Assembly: GCA_026008535.1 (NCBI GenBank)
Contig: BRKX01000010.1
Span: 5,035,001-5,099,000 of the forward strand
Direction: 5' to 3'
Source: Perilla frutescens
Lineage: Eukaryota > Streptophyta > Magnoliopsida > Lamiales > Lamiaceae
Length of the DNA: 64,000 nucleotides
In this document: positions 1 to 13,037 of the stretch, one piece after another
Position numbering within the stretch: the stretch's first letter is position 1
Layout of the letters: each line of letters starts with the position of its first letter
The notes under the pieces: generated by a model
Told to the model about the DNA's origin: nothing
Seen by the model: the letters and a program-made list of their open reading frames with translations, nothing else
Database searches by the model: none
Made by a program: the position numbers and the translations under genes

Positions 1-750
1 AAGAAAATATCAAAACTACTTAATAAGAAGTTGAGCTCCAATCTAGATGTACTAGACTTGTCAAAATTAGAAACATATTTGAGCTCGAAGTTAATTAACG
101 AATCTGCTTATAAATGAGCATGCTCCCGAGTCTATCCCCCATGCATATTCGATACCTAAAAAGAATAAAACATAGTGCTATGTTATGATTGTAGAGGAAT
201 TTATAAATTCGAAATAATAATATTAATATTTATATTAATATAGAACGCCAATAAGTTAATTATACAAGGAAAAATCTCAAGCTTAGTAATGAAAATCATA
301 ATTTCCAATTCTAAGTAGCATTAGGAAGAAAAATAAAATATGAAAAAATAAACATAATATATAGAATAAAATTGAGTCAAACCTAAGAATAAGATATTAA
401 ACAACACTAAGCTAAACTTAAAATAATAAACAAATTAAAATCCTTAAAAAAGATAATAAACAAAACGAAACATTAAATAAGAATATCAATATTAATGAAA
501 TTTGACGTAATCGAAATCGGAATATGAAACTTTATAAGCCATAAATTTAGAATAAATTGTTGTACGTACAGCATTAAAATTTATATAATTGCTTTGCTTT
601 ATAGTTTTTTACAACCAATAAAAGAAAGTTACTAAATTAACAAATGAATTGCAAATCCATGAAAAAGGAAAGGGGGTGTTAATCAACAAGGATAATGGAA
701 CTCCAAGACCAAGGGCATCTACAATAGGGTGAATTTTGTGCTACAAAACT

Positions 751-752
<2 letters not shown>

Positions 753-789
<37 letters not shown>
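753..789. repeat. (TA)n microsatellite
   Basis: Uninterrupted TA run. The preceding 750 bp are AT-rich with no feature I can support. Confidence 0.95.
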
Positions 790-791
<2 letters not shown>

Positions 792-904
792 AATTTATGG
801 TACAAATTATAGTAATGATTTTTATTTGTGATATATACAGATTTGATATTTTGATTGTATGTACTATTTTTATACAAATCTTACATGATGCGTGAGGAGC
901 ACCG

Positions 905-910
<6 letters not shown>

Positions 911-945
<35 letters not shown>
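911..945. repeat. (GA)n microsatellite
   Basis: Pure GA run just upstream of the MITE at 1014. Confidence 0.95.
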
Positions 946-949
<4 letters not shown>

Positions 950-1013
950 TTTGTCATCCGCGTCAAGGTGGGTTGAAGATGGCTGCAGCGTGGGCCCCCC
1001 ATTTGTCCCCTAC

Positions 1014-1228
1014 TAGGGTTGTAAACGAATCAAATCGGATCAAATATCTATGTATTCGATTCGATTTGTTGCATATGCGATTCGGTATTCGATTCGACTT
1101 CGAATATTTTTTTGATTCGTATTCGATTCGATAAGATATTCGCAAATATTCGATTCGATTCGAATATTCAATTCGATTTTTAGGTATTAGGTATTGGGAT
1201 TATTTTTGTTTAATTTTGTTTCTTAATT

Positions 1229-1289
<61 letters not shown>

Positions 1290-1544
1290 ATTAAGGTCAT
1301 CTCATTTGCCGGCCCATTGAATTATTGGATATTTATATATATATATATATATAAACATAAATCGAATCGAATATTTTCGAATATCGAATCGAATATCATG
1401 ATTTTGAGTTTGAATTTGATAACTAATCGAATCGGAAAAAGTATTTGTATTTGTATTCAAATCACAAATTTTCGAATTCGAATATCAAAAAATCGAATCG
1501 AATATCGAACCGAACCAAAATTATTTGATTCGTTTACAACCCTA
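1014..1544. mobile_element. hAT-like MITE
   Basis: A perfect 22-bp terminal inverted repeat (starts TAGGGTTGTAAACGAATC) and an identical 8-bp target duplication TCCCCTAC (1006-1013 and 1545-1552) define a 531-bp element. Subterminal regions are full of CGAATCGAAT motifs, and the core has an (AT)n run. No coding capacity. Confidence 0.9.
1234..1287. repeat. (AT)n microsatellite inside the hAT-like MITE
   Basis: About 26 AT units in the element core. Confidence 0.95.
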
Positions 1545-2090
1545 TCCCCTACTATCCATTATTTAATTTGTTATTATTTTCTATTTTATTTATTTTAGAG
1601 GAATTGATGAATTTGGATAGTGCAAGAGAGATTCATCTCACGATATGAATGATTTTATTTAAAAAATTTCTTGAATATTGTTTGATGTGGAATTATAGGA
1701 TAATTGTTTTTAATTCATTACTTTGTGATTTCAATGTTTTTTTATTCTTCATTTCTATTTAATGTAAAAATATAATTTTAAATTGACTGGACTCATCACT
1801 AATATCAAATAAAAAAAAATAAAATAGATCAAATGAAAAGAAAATCAAAAACGTATTTTCTTTTGTCATACACTTTTTTTTCTTTTTCTGTATTAGTAAT
1901 TTATCTTTTCACATATTTAATTTTGGAGATTTTTTGAAGATCAAATAGAATCCACCTACTACAATTGTTTTATTCGAATAGTGTAAATTTCCCTAAACAT
2001 AAAATTTAGGTCTATTACATAGAATTAAAAAGAAAAAGAAAAAAGAACTATTGCTTATCACCCGATATAAGTAAAAATTTCATTAATGAA

Positions 2091-2109
2091 TCTCTCTCTC
2101 TCTCTCTAC

Positions 2110-2142
<33 letters not shown>

Positions 2143-2150
2143 CACACACA
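2091..2150. repeat. Compound (CT)n(AT)n(AC)n microsatellite
   Basis: Consecutive CT, TA and CA runs shortly before the Mutator-like element. Confidence 0.9.
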
Positions 2151-2219
2151 CTAGTATTTCTCACGTGCGATGCATAAATAATTATTGTTTTTTAGATCTG
2201 TAATGTTATGATTTTTTTT

Positions 2220-3284
2220 GGGATAATTTCACTTTTAGTCCCACTAGAATATGGTCAAAACACTTTTCGTCTCATATCTTTCATTTTTTGTTCCATAGTT
2301 TATTAGCTCGACACTTTTGGTCCCAAGTGTTTTTTTTTCGACAACTTTGGTCCCAAGTATTTTTTTTTTCTACATTTTTAGTCCTAAAACTAACAGTATA
2401 TATTTTCTTATATTTTTTTCAACGTTTTTTTTCCGTATATTTTGTCGAGAATTTTACTGAACAAAAACCGTATATTGACAAGAAGTTGAAATGATTTTGT
2501 TAGCATTTTACCATTAACAATTAATTTTTATTTTATTTTAATCTAATTAATAATAATTATAAACTATTTTAACTAACAACACCACTACTAATATTTATTA
2601 ATTATTATTTATTTTATCTATTTATTAACAAAATGAAATCAAGAAAAAATATCTAGTAAAAATTATCTTTTTAGTTTTGTAATTATCTATACATGAAAAT
2701 AAATAATAGGCCTAATAGTATAAAACAAAACAAAACAAAGGTCATGAGTTCGAATCTCCTCAATACCACATGTTGGGTGTGTGAGTAAAAAAAAAAACAA
2801 AACAAAAGAAAGCTTTGTATTTTTATTTTATTTTTTGAATTTTACCTATTTCTTTTAATATTGTCATTTAACCATGTATTAGTCAATTGAGTAAAATTAA
2901 TGATAAATTATTATTTTGATCAAATTAAATTAAGTAATTAATTTTTTGTGATATTTTTAGGCAAGATCAACAAAAAATTAATTATGCCATTAATTAATAA
3001 TTAATATTTTTCTTATTAATTAATTATTTCATCGATATTGGGACCATTTGCGGATTCGGGTATGTCCAGTGGGACCAAAAATGAAATTTACTCTCACGTG
3101 CAACTCACGTGGAGGTCCCCGTCTACATTTGACGGCCCCGTTAAAAAAATGGGACTAAAAATGTAGAAAAAAAATACTTGGGACCAAAAGTGTCGAGCTA
3201 ATAAACTATGGGACTAAAAACGAAAGATATGGGACCAAAAGTGTTTTGACCCTATTCTAATGGGACTAAAAGTGTAATTATCCC
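2220..3284. mobile_element. Mutator-like element with long inverted repeats (no ORF)
   Basis: The left arm (from GGGATAATTTCACTTTTAGT, about 180 bp) matches the inverted right arm ending ACTAAAAGTGTAATTATCCC. Both arms contain the same series of GGTCCCAA and TTTATTAGCTCGACACTTT motifs. The target site is in a T-run, so the 9-bp duplication is ambiguous. A truncated SINE sits in its core at 2748-2806. Confidence 0.75.
2748..2806 (+). mobile_element. 5'-truncated tRNA-derived SINE
   Basis: It holds GAGTTCGAATCTCCTCAATA (box B and beyond), TGTGTGAGT and a poly-A tail, matching the 3' two thirds of the SINE at 44998-45115. The box A half is missing. Confidence 0.6.
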
Positions 3285-3851
3285 TTATTTTTTTAATTTT
3301 ATATGTTGTGTTCAATTTTTAAAAATTAATAAAATGATATGCACATGCTTTAATTAATTAGATAAGATGATGAATTTTGTGTAGTTACCACAAATTTAGT
3401 ATTTTTAAATTATAAGATGGACAATGATGCACATATGCTTATTTTTATTTTCTGAGAACCAACCATTCTTAATTTATAATTTCAGTAATCAATTTATTAG
3501 TTAATATATTGTTATATTAATTTTTTTGGATATTATGCCATCAAATTTTCACCTATCAACATATATTTCATAAAATATTAATAAACTATACATTGACGAA
3601 TTTAAAATTAATATAAACTAATAAGATCACCTTTCATTGATATATTTGAAAATACACGACCAGATGGTATTGACATGAAAAGATGCTTAGTATATATAAT
3701 TTTGCATTTTCAATTCCATGCACAATCAGTAATTAAGTCATGATCTATTTTATAATAGTTGACACTATTTATATAAATATTTTGTGTGATATAGTAGGTA
3801 ATAGAAATAAATTGTGTAAAATAAATACAAATTTTATGTTTAATGTATGTT

Positions 3852-4004
3852 CTTCACAATATTGAAGATAGACTAGAAGGTGAAGATGAAATTAACATTG
3901 TAGTGTTAAGAGCAAATGACCAAGAAAAATTTAGGATGGAGAACATTATTGAAGAAGAACGAATCAGTGAGAATCGAAAATGTGAGAGGAAAATCGAAGA
4001 ATGA
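3852..4004 (+). other. Coding-like 50-codon stretch of unknown origin
   Basis: An open frame without ATG at its start reads LHNIEDRLEGEDEINIVVLR and ends in a very acidic/basic EEERISENRKCERKIEE before TGA. Its composition is unlike the flanking AT-rich DNA, so it may be a relic exon of a transposon or gene. No family recognised. Confidence 0.25.
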
Positions 4005-5900
4005 CAAATCAAAAAAATAGAATATATTTTTAGGTTGAATTTTTAATATTAGGATATAGTTTTATTACTGTATTATATTTTAATATTTTTTTATAATTTA
4101 TTAGGTTCATTCAAATTTACTTTTATGGTTTCCAAGCATTTCGCTTTTGAAATAAATATATTTTGTGTTAAATGTTTGACTTATTGAACAAATAAGATTT
4201 TTCAGGCATTTCATTAATTGGTGAAGTTTATGTGATTAATTTTATGTTAGTATAGAAAATCCTTAATTATTTCATTTAGAAAGTAATCATTCTTTATGTT
4301 ATCATATAAAAATTATTTATTTCAAATAAATAATTGCACTTATTTATATTATTTCATGAAGTGATTTATGACTCTCAATCCTCATTAAGTTTCACTCATA
4401 TGCGAGCTTTCGAGCCTAATTTTTAGAATTTGATTGTTGGACAGTCAAATGATGCTAAATAATGTTGAAAATCAACATGTTTTTAGTTAGGATATTTATA
4501 TTATAATGAGTTTCAAATATGCCGGTGTGTATTTCAAAATTTATATGCTACCTCATTTGATCCAAGAAATTATTTATACAACACATTGCAAATTCTTTGA
4601 TGTTTTTCTTTAATAGTTAAATATCATATGTATATTTTACATATCATACATAAAAAATGATAAATATTTCACACTACATACAGACCAAATTCTGCAACAA
4701 TATAATTTAATATATTCATACCTATGTGTAAATAGACGTAAAATAATATGATATCGATGATGGAGTTTGAGATATATATTCTCTATAAATATAAGAAGGG
4801 GTGATGAAACATTAATCAAATTATGAAGCTTTGCTAAAGTCATAACAACTCTCCCTCGATGATGTCCTATATATCCACTTCACATAGTCTGGTGAGATGA
4901 CGAAGATGTAATTATTATCTTAAACATGTTTTACGGTTCTTCTTAGTTTTTCACATTGTACCTAAAATTATAAGGGATTTCAATTATGTTTGTGATGGAC
5001 TTAGACAAACCAATTATGCTATTTGTTTTATTGGGTACAATCAATGAAAAATTGTAAATTTATTAATGGATATGAGTTGTTTGCCAAGAAATTAGAGCAT
5101 AAACTTGAATATAACATTATATTCTTTGTACATTTTATAATTTTTTCTATTAATTATTTAACTATAATTTAATTATATTATTTATGCACACTATTTAATA
5201 TATATTATTTATATATCTATCACCGTACATCACACAAGGCGTGTAATACTCATTTTCATTATAAAGCATAGAGTAGCTTATTACAATTACCAAAAAAAAA
5301 AAAAAGCTCCTAGCCATCTAATGAACATCTAGACTTATTTTTTCTGCTCCCCCTGTTTGCCATGAAAATAGCAAAGATAGGTATGAGAGCAGAGCAGCAA
5401 CGATCAACATTCATTTTGTCCCATCCAAACACTTCTTTGGCAGCTAACTCAATCGTTCCTAAAAATGTTGGTAAAGGTTTGAATATAATAGAATTATCCC
5501 TGTTTGGAATCAAGAATTTGGAGAGATTAAAAATCACATAAATCTATGAACTGCATTCTATAATGAAAGGCATCCATAATTTTGATGCACTTTTAGAATA
5601 ATTTACATAGATTTAAACCTGAAGTTATGGCATCACATCAGTTGACAGTAGATATAAGCTGAGGTTGAGAGATTAAAACTATAGCAAAACTTGTATCAAC
5701 CACTTCTCAATGAAAGCAAAACTTGCTATTTGAATTTGGAGGAGATTTATCAACTAGTTGCTGCTGCTTAAGTTTACTCCATCAGTAGCATCAAATAGCA
5801 ATATCATATCACAGTGGTGGTTGGTGCTATTGGCTTCGAGCAACTAAATGATGATCGCAACGCAAGCCACCATTTGCCGAGGTATGAGGAAACATAAACC
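4005..5900. other. Gene-poor AT-rich stretch downstream of SURF1
   Basis: No coding gene recognised. The last few hundred bases (about 5600-5930) probably hold the SURF1 3'UTR on the minus strand. A 75-codon minus-strand frame at 5310-5537 has no recognisable motif. Confidence 0.5.
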
Positions 5901-5930
5901 AACGCGGTACAACAAAGGACACATGCCGTG

Positions 5931-8900
5931 CTATCTTCCACTCTTTCTTAGCTTGAGTCTCTTAATAGCCATGAAAGTTACCGCAGCTGAAAGGGAGTAC
6001 CTGCACGAGACATCTATATTAGGACAGAACTGATTGATTAATTTTAATATAGTGAATCCGTCATTTCATAATAATCCATAAATACCAGTTGCCTGATAAT
6101 CCAACCTCACAAATAAATTTCTATTTGAAGCTCAAAGAATCATTTCGTTCTTTTTATTCTTATTCTTCCAGTTGCCTCATTAAGACACATGATAAATTGA
6201 TAATCAAGACTAAAAAGAGGCGAACGAGAGGGGTTGCAAGTGACAACAGGAAAAAGAAACAGGAAGCTATACCATCAAACTTATAACCAAAAGAAGGCAA
6301 AATCATGACTCCAAGAGACCAGAAAGATGAATTTTGAAGCATATCACCTATATGAATAGTGAGTGCAGTTATCTCAAAAAAAGTTGCATGACACTCCCAA
6401 CTGCATGCCTTAAAAGCATGCTCAACAGAAGCCGACATACATGACTCAAACCAAGATGATAAGAAAAGGGTCATCTCGTTCTTTCTGGAAAAGAAACTCG
6501 TTCTTCATGGGATTTAGAGAATAAAGATTTGACGTCTAAAGGACACCACAAGCAAGCATCCCCAAAAAATTACAGATATTTTTAATTATTGCTGGGATTA
6601 ATACAATGCCTAACATGAGATTGCAAGTACTTCAGCTAACTGAAGTTATTAAAGATAGCACTACAAAGACCCTGATACCTCTAAATAAACATATTATATA
6701 TCATGGTCAATGGAGAACTCAATACATGTTTCTGGAATATTATCACTCCTTTCCACAATTTAACTAGCTGATGACTTCAATCCTATATCTTGGAGTGTTC
6801 GTAAAAAGTACAAAAAAAATTGTTTGTTAAGCCCATATTACACTAAAAAAATTTCTACGAGCAAAATTAAACTATGGTAAGCATGCAATTAAAGCCTTAT
6901 CTTAACCAAACATGCCATATATCGTGGTCAATGGAGAACTCAATACACATTTCTAGAATATTATCACTCTTTTCCTCAATTTATCTAGCTGATGACTTAA
7001 ATCCTATATCTTGGAGTGTTCGTAATAATTGTTTGTGATCCTTTGGTTGGAAACATGTACGCTCAATAAGCTCATATTACACTAAATTATTTTTCTATGA
7101 GCAATTAAAATATGATAGGCATGCATTTAAAGCTATATCTGATAAAACATGTAAATGCACAAGAACTCATTTACAAGTAAAACCATTCAATACTTCTACC
7201 ACTTCACAACACTTTGCAAATATTACCAACTTCTGTTCTTTTTCTAAAATAAAGCACTTTTCCAAACACAATAACTTTTTGCCAACCACTTCACAACACC
7301 TTGCAAATATTACCAACTTTTGCTCTTTTTTCTAAAATAAAGCACTTTTCCAAACGCAATAACTTTTTGCTGAGCATTCCCTTTGTATGCTTAAATTTAT
7401 GTCCCTAAAACTAGGTTAAAAGTACTTGTACAAGCAGATGTCAAAAAAGATTTTGAGACAAAACATAAGCTAAGAACTCTGTTTGGCAATCATTAGAAGA
7501 GTTACATATCGACTCTGTTGTATACAAATGAGCAAAATACTAAAAAGGAAATTCAACAATAGCTATTGAAAGACAGGCAACATGATGCAACAAGTAGACA
7601 ATATCCACATGCAGAAATATTTAAACAGAAGAGGGATGATAAATACCATGTCAATATGTAGTTAAGATGGTCCTGTGGCATTCTAGAGGTTCGAATTAGC
7701 ATATTATGATCCTTTTGTATGGGATATGGACTTCTGGCGTTAACATGTTCATTGATCTCTTCAATATAGAGTGTGCTCTCTGGAAGTCCACAAGCACGAG
7801 CAAGCTCCGGAACATCCACATAAAACCACTGGGAGGCATTAGGATCATTTGAAGGAACAAATATACTAGGCTTTTCATTGCCCCGTACAACGCCAATGAC
7901 TTCAACAGGGACCACAGCTGGAACGTTCTCCTATCAGATTGAATATATTTTAATGTGATTTCATACGAACATCATCATTGACATTGATAAAAAGTGAAGG
8001 AAGTGAACTAACAACCTTAAGAGCTTCATTCTTAATAGACCACAAACGCCACCAAGAAGTTTTAGTGCTCTCTTGTGTTGAGGTGGACATGCTACTATTC
8101 AGAGGTTCATCTTTAGAAGTATCTAATGCCTTGTCTCTCCAACTCCGCGGAACCCATCCTCTATTTACCAATATAGGCGACTGTACACTACAGTGAACAC
8201 GTCCAAAAAAACCGATAATCATTATATGAACATGAAAACATAATCAATGCTAGATTGGATTGCAGTAATTATATAGTGATTATTTAGGGAGAACATATTT
8301 TTGTAGTGGGAACAGACAATGTCTAGATGATGAAATGTGTTCCACAGATATATTGGGAAAATAAAAAAAATGGAAGGATGTACTTTTGGAGATACTTTCA
8401 ACTACAAATGTTAGCATTGTTATCATTAAAGAGAGACATTTCAAAACCTCAATGTACTGTCGATGGTGTAGATGGTATTCTGCTATAGTTAGTGGGAGTA
8501 TAGCATGGTATATATTGTTTAAATAATATAATAACTAGCCGGCACTTTAAAAAATGAAACTTCAGAAAGGAAAAAAGAGCATATTTACTTTTGAGAGCAT
8601 GAAAATGAGTTTGGATAATGAAACCAAACGAACGCAAAACTATGAGACTTACATTTCTTTGGTTATCAACAATCTTTAGAACAATAAAATGAAGATCAAA
8701 GTAGAAGAACAAAAGACTAGGCCATTTTCTATGAAACACGTGGAATTAAAAAAAGCATTGACAGCAAATTTTATGCAGCAAAATTCTGCACTTCTCATGT
8801 TTTAATATTCTGTCTATATATGAAGAAAGGAAATGTTGTCTCCTATGAAGCATGGATACAAAATATTGAAGCATTAGGTACCAACCATTCATACCTTAAA

Positions 8901-10249
8901 GCCAATCGATTGAGAGAGATTGGATATAATAATACAACATTAAACCATAATTATTTGACATCTAGATACTGAAAGTAATTCACGAGGCCTTAAAATACTC
9001 AAGTTCAGAACTGAATATCTATTAACATCTCATTCAGAAGTTGTGAAAAATCTCAGCCTAGGATAGTCTGCATAAGCAAAATACAAATATTTAAAATCCT
9101 TTTCCGCAATTATAAAAAAAAAAAAAACTACCTTTCAGGATCACCAGGGACCGGAATAAGAGGAGTTATTACATAGTATCCATTTTCCGTCACACCAGAA
9201 ATGCTCCTAGAACGCGGACCAATGTAGATTGACTTCTTCTCATCGAAAACCCCTTTGCACTGCACTTTCCTGAACTCCAGTGAATCCATGCTCTGAGTAG
9301 AAGCCACAATTTCATTGCCCTTAAGAGGTACAATTGCAAGTCTACTCTGCCTGTAATCCAGCATCTTTATCTGTACAAGGAAACCAAAATAACTATATCA
9401 ATAAAACAAAACCTATAGCAGATTTCGTAATCATAAGACGAGCAAATTACAACATCATAGGACTCAAAATCCATTGTCAGGAAATTTATTGCCTTCATCA
9501 CAGTCAAACAATCTAGCATTTGATTCATAAAATACGCTTAGTCGCTTATGACTATTTTGAAGAAGTCAGCCATATTAGTTAACTAACAAGCGGTTTCTTT
9601 AAACTTTGGGATACTGCTTGTCACGTTACATTGTGCCCTCAACCCACAAACAAGGTCATTCAAGAATAATTGACTATTTCACTATTATCAACCCCACTGA
9701 TATTATCCGGCACAAGTAGATCCAGAAATGTCATCTACAGAAAAAAAAATATACTCCACGAAAGAGGTGTAATTCAGAGAAAAATAGGTAGAGTTTGATT
9801 GGGACTGGAATCAGATTCAATCAGAGAAATTAACCTTGTCTTGCCTTCTGAATATTTGCCACGTGCCAAGGCCAAAAGTGATGGCTCCCGGTATGAAAAG
9901 CAATAGCTTTGACCATATTGACCTGTTATTTTCCTCTGAAATACACATATATATATCAAGAAAAATGAAAACCACAAAACCCAAATCATTTTCAAAGTAA
10001 AATCTACCCAAACAGATAATTTTGCAATAATAGTAATATTATATAAAACCCAGAATCCTGATTGCAGGAAAAAAAAAAGAAAAAAAAAAGAAAATGATCT
10101 GTATAACCTTGGTCTGTTTGGGGATGAGTGGAGAAGGGAGCTGCAGACGTCGAGATTAGGGATGATTGTTGGATCCACTTCGGCGGGGTCGCCTGAGTTA
10201 CGCGCTGCCGAAGACTCCTACATGCGACAAAATACATTGTTCTTGGCAT
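5931..10249 (-). CDS. SURF1: SURF1-like cytochrome c oxidase assembly protein (mitochondrial)
   Basis: Coding exons on the minus strand are 10249-10108, 9935-9835, 9370-9132, 8187-8013, 7930-7647 and 6000-5931. They sum to 1011 nt (336 aa plus stop) with GT-AG junctions. SURF1 proteins help assemble cytochrome c oxidase in the inner mitochondrial membrane. Seen: a basic, Ser/Thr-rich N-terminus of about 47 residues that fits a mitochondrial presequence; a first membrane segment at about 56-74 followed by GTWQIFRRQDK; the conserved stretches VNRGWVPRSW and RMPQDHLNY; and a second membrane segment near 308-326 (YSLSAAVTFMA) with a basic tail. The length matches plant SURF1. The start is the first ATG after a predicted 5'UTR acceptor (AG at 10313-10312). 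The exon 4 donor could be 8013 or 8016, both in frame. Intron 5 (1646 bp) carries two tandem duplications. Family identity is firm; the start and the exon 4 end are less so. Confidence 0.9.
6683..7140. repeat. Tandem duplication of about 220 bp in SURF1 intron 5
   Basis: Two diverged direct copies follow each other, offset about 221 bp (for example GTGGTCAATGGAGAACTC-type sequence at about 6700 and again at about 6921). The similarity continues through the 3' half of each unit. Confidence 0.75.
7198..7371. repeat. 87-bp tandem duplication in SURF1 intron 5
   Basis: Units 7198-7284 and 7285-7371 are nearly identical, starting ACCACTTCACAACAC and ending near AATAACTTTTTGC. The only differences are a few substitutions and T-run length. 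Confidence 0.85.
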
Positions 10250-11827
10250 TTCTTGTCTTAGATGGCAACTCAAAGATTTTGACAGCAAAAAGGAAGTATT
10301 CAAACTTTGATCTGCTGAATTGTACGCGACAATTAGATTCATTGTTTCACATAACATTTTGATAGAATGTAAGTGAAGTCATGTATGAATCCCCTTTGTC
10401 AACTATGAACATTTCATTGACGATCACATTCAACATAGTCACAAACAAAACTACAAATCAAAATTAACATCTTCTTCACCATCAGTTATCCTTCCCTATT
10501 TGAATGATTTTGATCAACTATATATAATAACAAACTCCCAAGTTTCTTAAGAGATTTTTATATAGGAGTGATTTTTTCAAGGAAAATAAAGCCATCGGAG
10601 CTTCAATTCCATGACGGATCTTTACAACTTCAAAAAATTACCAGCTTTAAGAATTTAACTTACTAGTTTATAGCAATGGATCAACTGATATTAGCTGGAT
10701 CTACAAACAGAAGGTCCACAGATGATGAAAGCAGCCATAAAAAAGGTAAGAACTATAAAAAGGGACGACAGGCTCATTATTTCACAAAGGAAAAAGGCTG
10801 AACAGAAACACTTAATTAAAGTGAAAAAGTATCAAAAACCTTAAAACAAATTGTAATAATGTAGGAAACTATAAAATAGATTAACAAGAACAAAAGTAAG
10901 AAGGAATTCAAGTTGTGCTTAGCTGCGCATTGTAACGCTCAATGGTTATTTTGCAGCAGAAGAAGGCCTTAGAAATGCAAGGAAAATGGCATTAAATTTG
11001 AAACCATTGTGCGGCATTTATGAGAGGAACTAGTGTCTAAACCAAAGTATCGTAGTCATACAGGGGTTGAGATGAATAGTTTTCTGCACATCTATTGTAA
11101 AACAAGATGGCCTCCCTTCCATTTCTAATGGGGGGGATTATTACCTGCTAAAACTATACATTATGGAGAGATGTGTTCTTCGTTAAAAGACAACCGACAG
11201 AGACAAGGGAAATGAGATTATGAGATCAAAATGCAAAATGAAAGAAGAGAAACTAGTTTCAGGTGAAAACTCCAGAAATTATGAACCAGTAAAAAGCTTC
11301 CATTTTAGGCCAATGAGATAAATCAAAAATCACATTTCTCAGGTAAAAAATCTACATCAAATATTTTAGAGAAGACAAGGCCACATAATATGTTGAGCAA
11401 CAATTCAGTCAAATCCAATAGAATATTTCAAATAATCCACTAAATTCAAACAAAAACATTAGCAGAAAAGGTAAAAAGAAATGAAATAAATGATTCCACA
11501 CATTTATATTGATGCCCAACTCAAGGCTTTTTCAATCCGTTTGCAAAATTAAAAATCAAATTTGAAACCAAAACCATGTGCATCATTAAAACATCATATC
11601 CTGAAAATCTAAAATTTCTATTTTTCACAGCAATTCAAACCAACAGTTTCACATGCTCATACAATCACCAAGAAATAAATGAACATCCCTAAAACATGAG
11701 TAAAATCGAAATCAAACCCAGTAATCCTCGCTAACAATTCATTTCATCACATCCATCACTCAATACAACTACACAAGCAAGCTTCAGTTCTTCACATAAA
11801 CACAAAATTCCTTCCACTTTCTCTCAC

Positions 11828-11945
11828 CTCCTCCAAGAATCAGCTCAATCCTTAAAGCCCGTTTAGCTGCCTTGTTTAACTCTCTCTCTCTGACTCTCTC
11901 CTCTTCAGTCTTCACGATTTGTCTATCTAGGGGTTTTACTACTTT
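11828..11945 (-). promoter_or_regulatory. Probable 5'UTR exon and promoter-proximal region of the SURF1 gene
   Basis: On the minus strand a purine-rich leader (GA repeats) ends at 11828 in a GGAG/GTGAGAG-type donor. An acceptor, CAG, lies at 10314-10312, just before the predicted SURF1 ATG at 10249, and no ATG lies between that acceptor and 10249. This suggests a non-coding first exon and a 5'UTR intron of about 1.5 kb. A telo-box-like AAACCCTA occurs just upstream on the minus strand (about 11945-11955). The upstream edge of the exon is a guess; only splice-site fit supports it. Confidence 0.4.
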
Positions 11946-11949
11946 TAGG

Positions 11950-12140
11950 GTTTTTGTAACTCTTCTAATTTTTTCCTTCTAATTACAATTTAAGTTCAAG
12001 AATACTCTAGTTTGCAGTTTAGGAATTCATCAATTCACAATTTTAGTTTAGGATTATTATACTATACTTATTTTTCCTTTTAATTAGAAATCACGATTTT
12101 AGTTTAGGAATAATTAAATATATAGAATATATTAAATAAC

Positions 12141-12171
<31 letters not shown>

Positions 12172-13032
12172 TAGATATTAGTTATTATTATATATATATA
12201 TATAAATATATAATAATTATTATTTGGTTGATTCGGTCCGTCCATCCACGATTTTTTCCAATATCTGATTGACCAGAAAAAAAAAATTCATTAGAATTAG
12301 AACTTGACCGACCGAATGAAATGTAAAAATCGGCCAAATATCTTAATTTTCAATCGCTGATCCGGTCCGTTTAGTCCAAACGGGTTTTGTACCTCCCTAC
12401 ATAACTTAGTTGATGGGGATAATAATTTTAAATATTAAAATTATAATTTTGAAATTTAAATGATTGAAATCATCCATGTATTATTCGAAAAATGATGTAT
12501 TTGATTTTTTTTCCTTTTAATTCTAGGTAATAAATTCTTTATTAAATTCAATAAATAGTTAATGAATTAATTTTCATTTAAAATACTATAAAAACAATTA
12601 CAAAATTTAAAAAAATATAAAAACAGTGCAATACCTTACTCAAATCATATATAACATATTGTCAATGCATTTGTCTTGTTCTGAAATTTATGCTTACACT
12701 GCATTTAAATTGCTCCGTCTACAAGAAATATTATGAAACAAATAAAATCATTGAAAGGACAATTCAAAAATTCGGGCTAAATAATTACTCCCTCCCCCCA
12801 ATATAAACAAATTGATTGGATTTTTTATTAGATTAAGAAATTAATTTAAAAAATAATTAAATAAGTAATTTTTTTAATATGTTCATATTTATTTTATTTG
12901 ACAATAAATTAATAATTAATACAAACAAAAAATATTTACATGGGTTGGGGAGACTGCATGCATATTTAGAATACCTAAATAATTAATAAAATGATAAGAT
13001 ATATTATGGGTACATTTTTCAACAAAAAGTTG
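11950..13032. other. AT-rich intergenic DNA with a decayed MITE end
   Basis: An isolated GGTCCGTTTAGTCCAAACGG...CCTCCCTA end near 12365-12402 and CGGTCCGTCC near 12235 look like remains of a hAT-like MITE. A Stowaway-like CTCCCTCCCCCC end lies near 12787. No gene seen. Confidence 0.4.
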
Positions 13033-13037
13033 CCTTA

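Noticed and set aside
5310..5537. Minus-strand frame that could be a last SURF1 exon (hydrophobic then basic C-terminus)
   Set aside because: The true terminal exon was found at 6000-5931. It reads YSLSAAVTFMA and joins exon 5 in frame with a proper acceptor.
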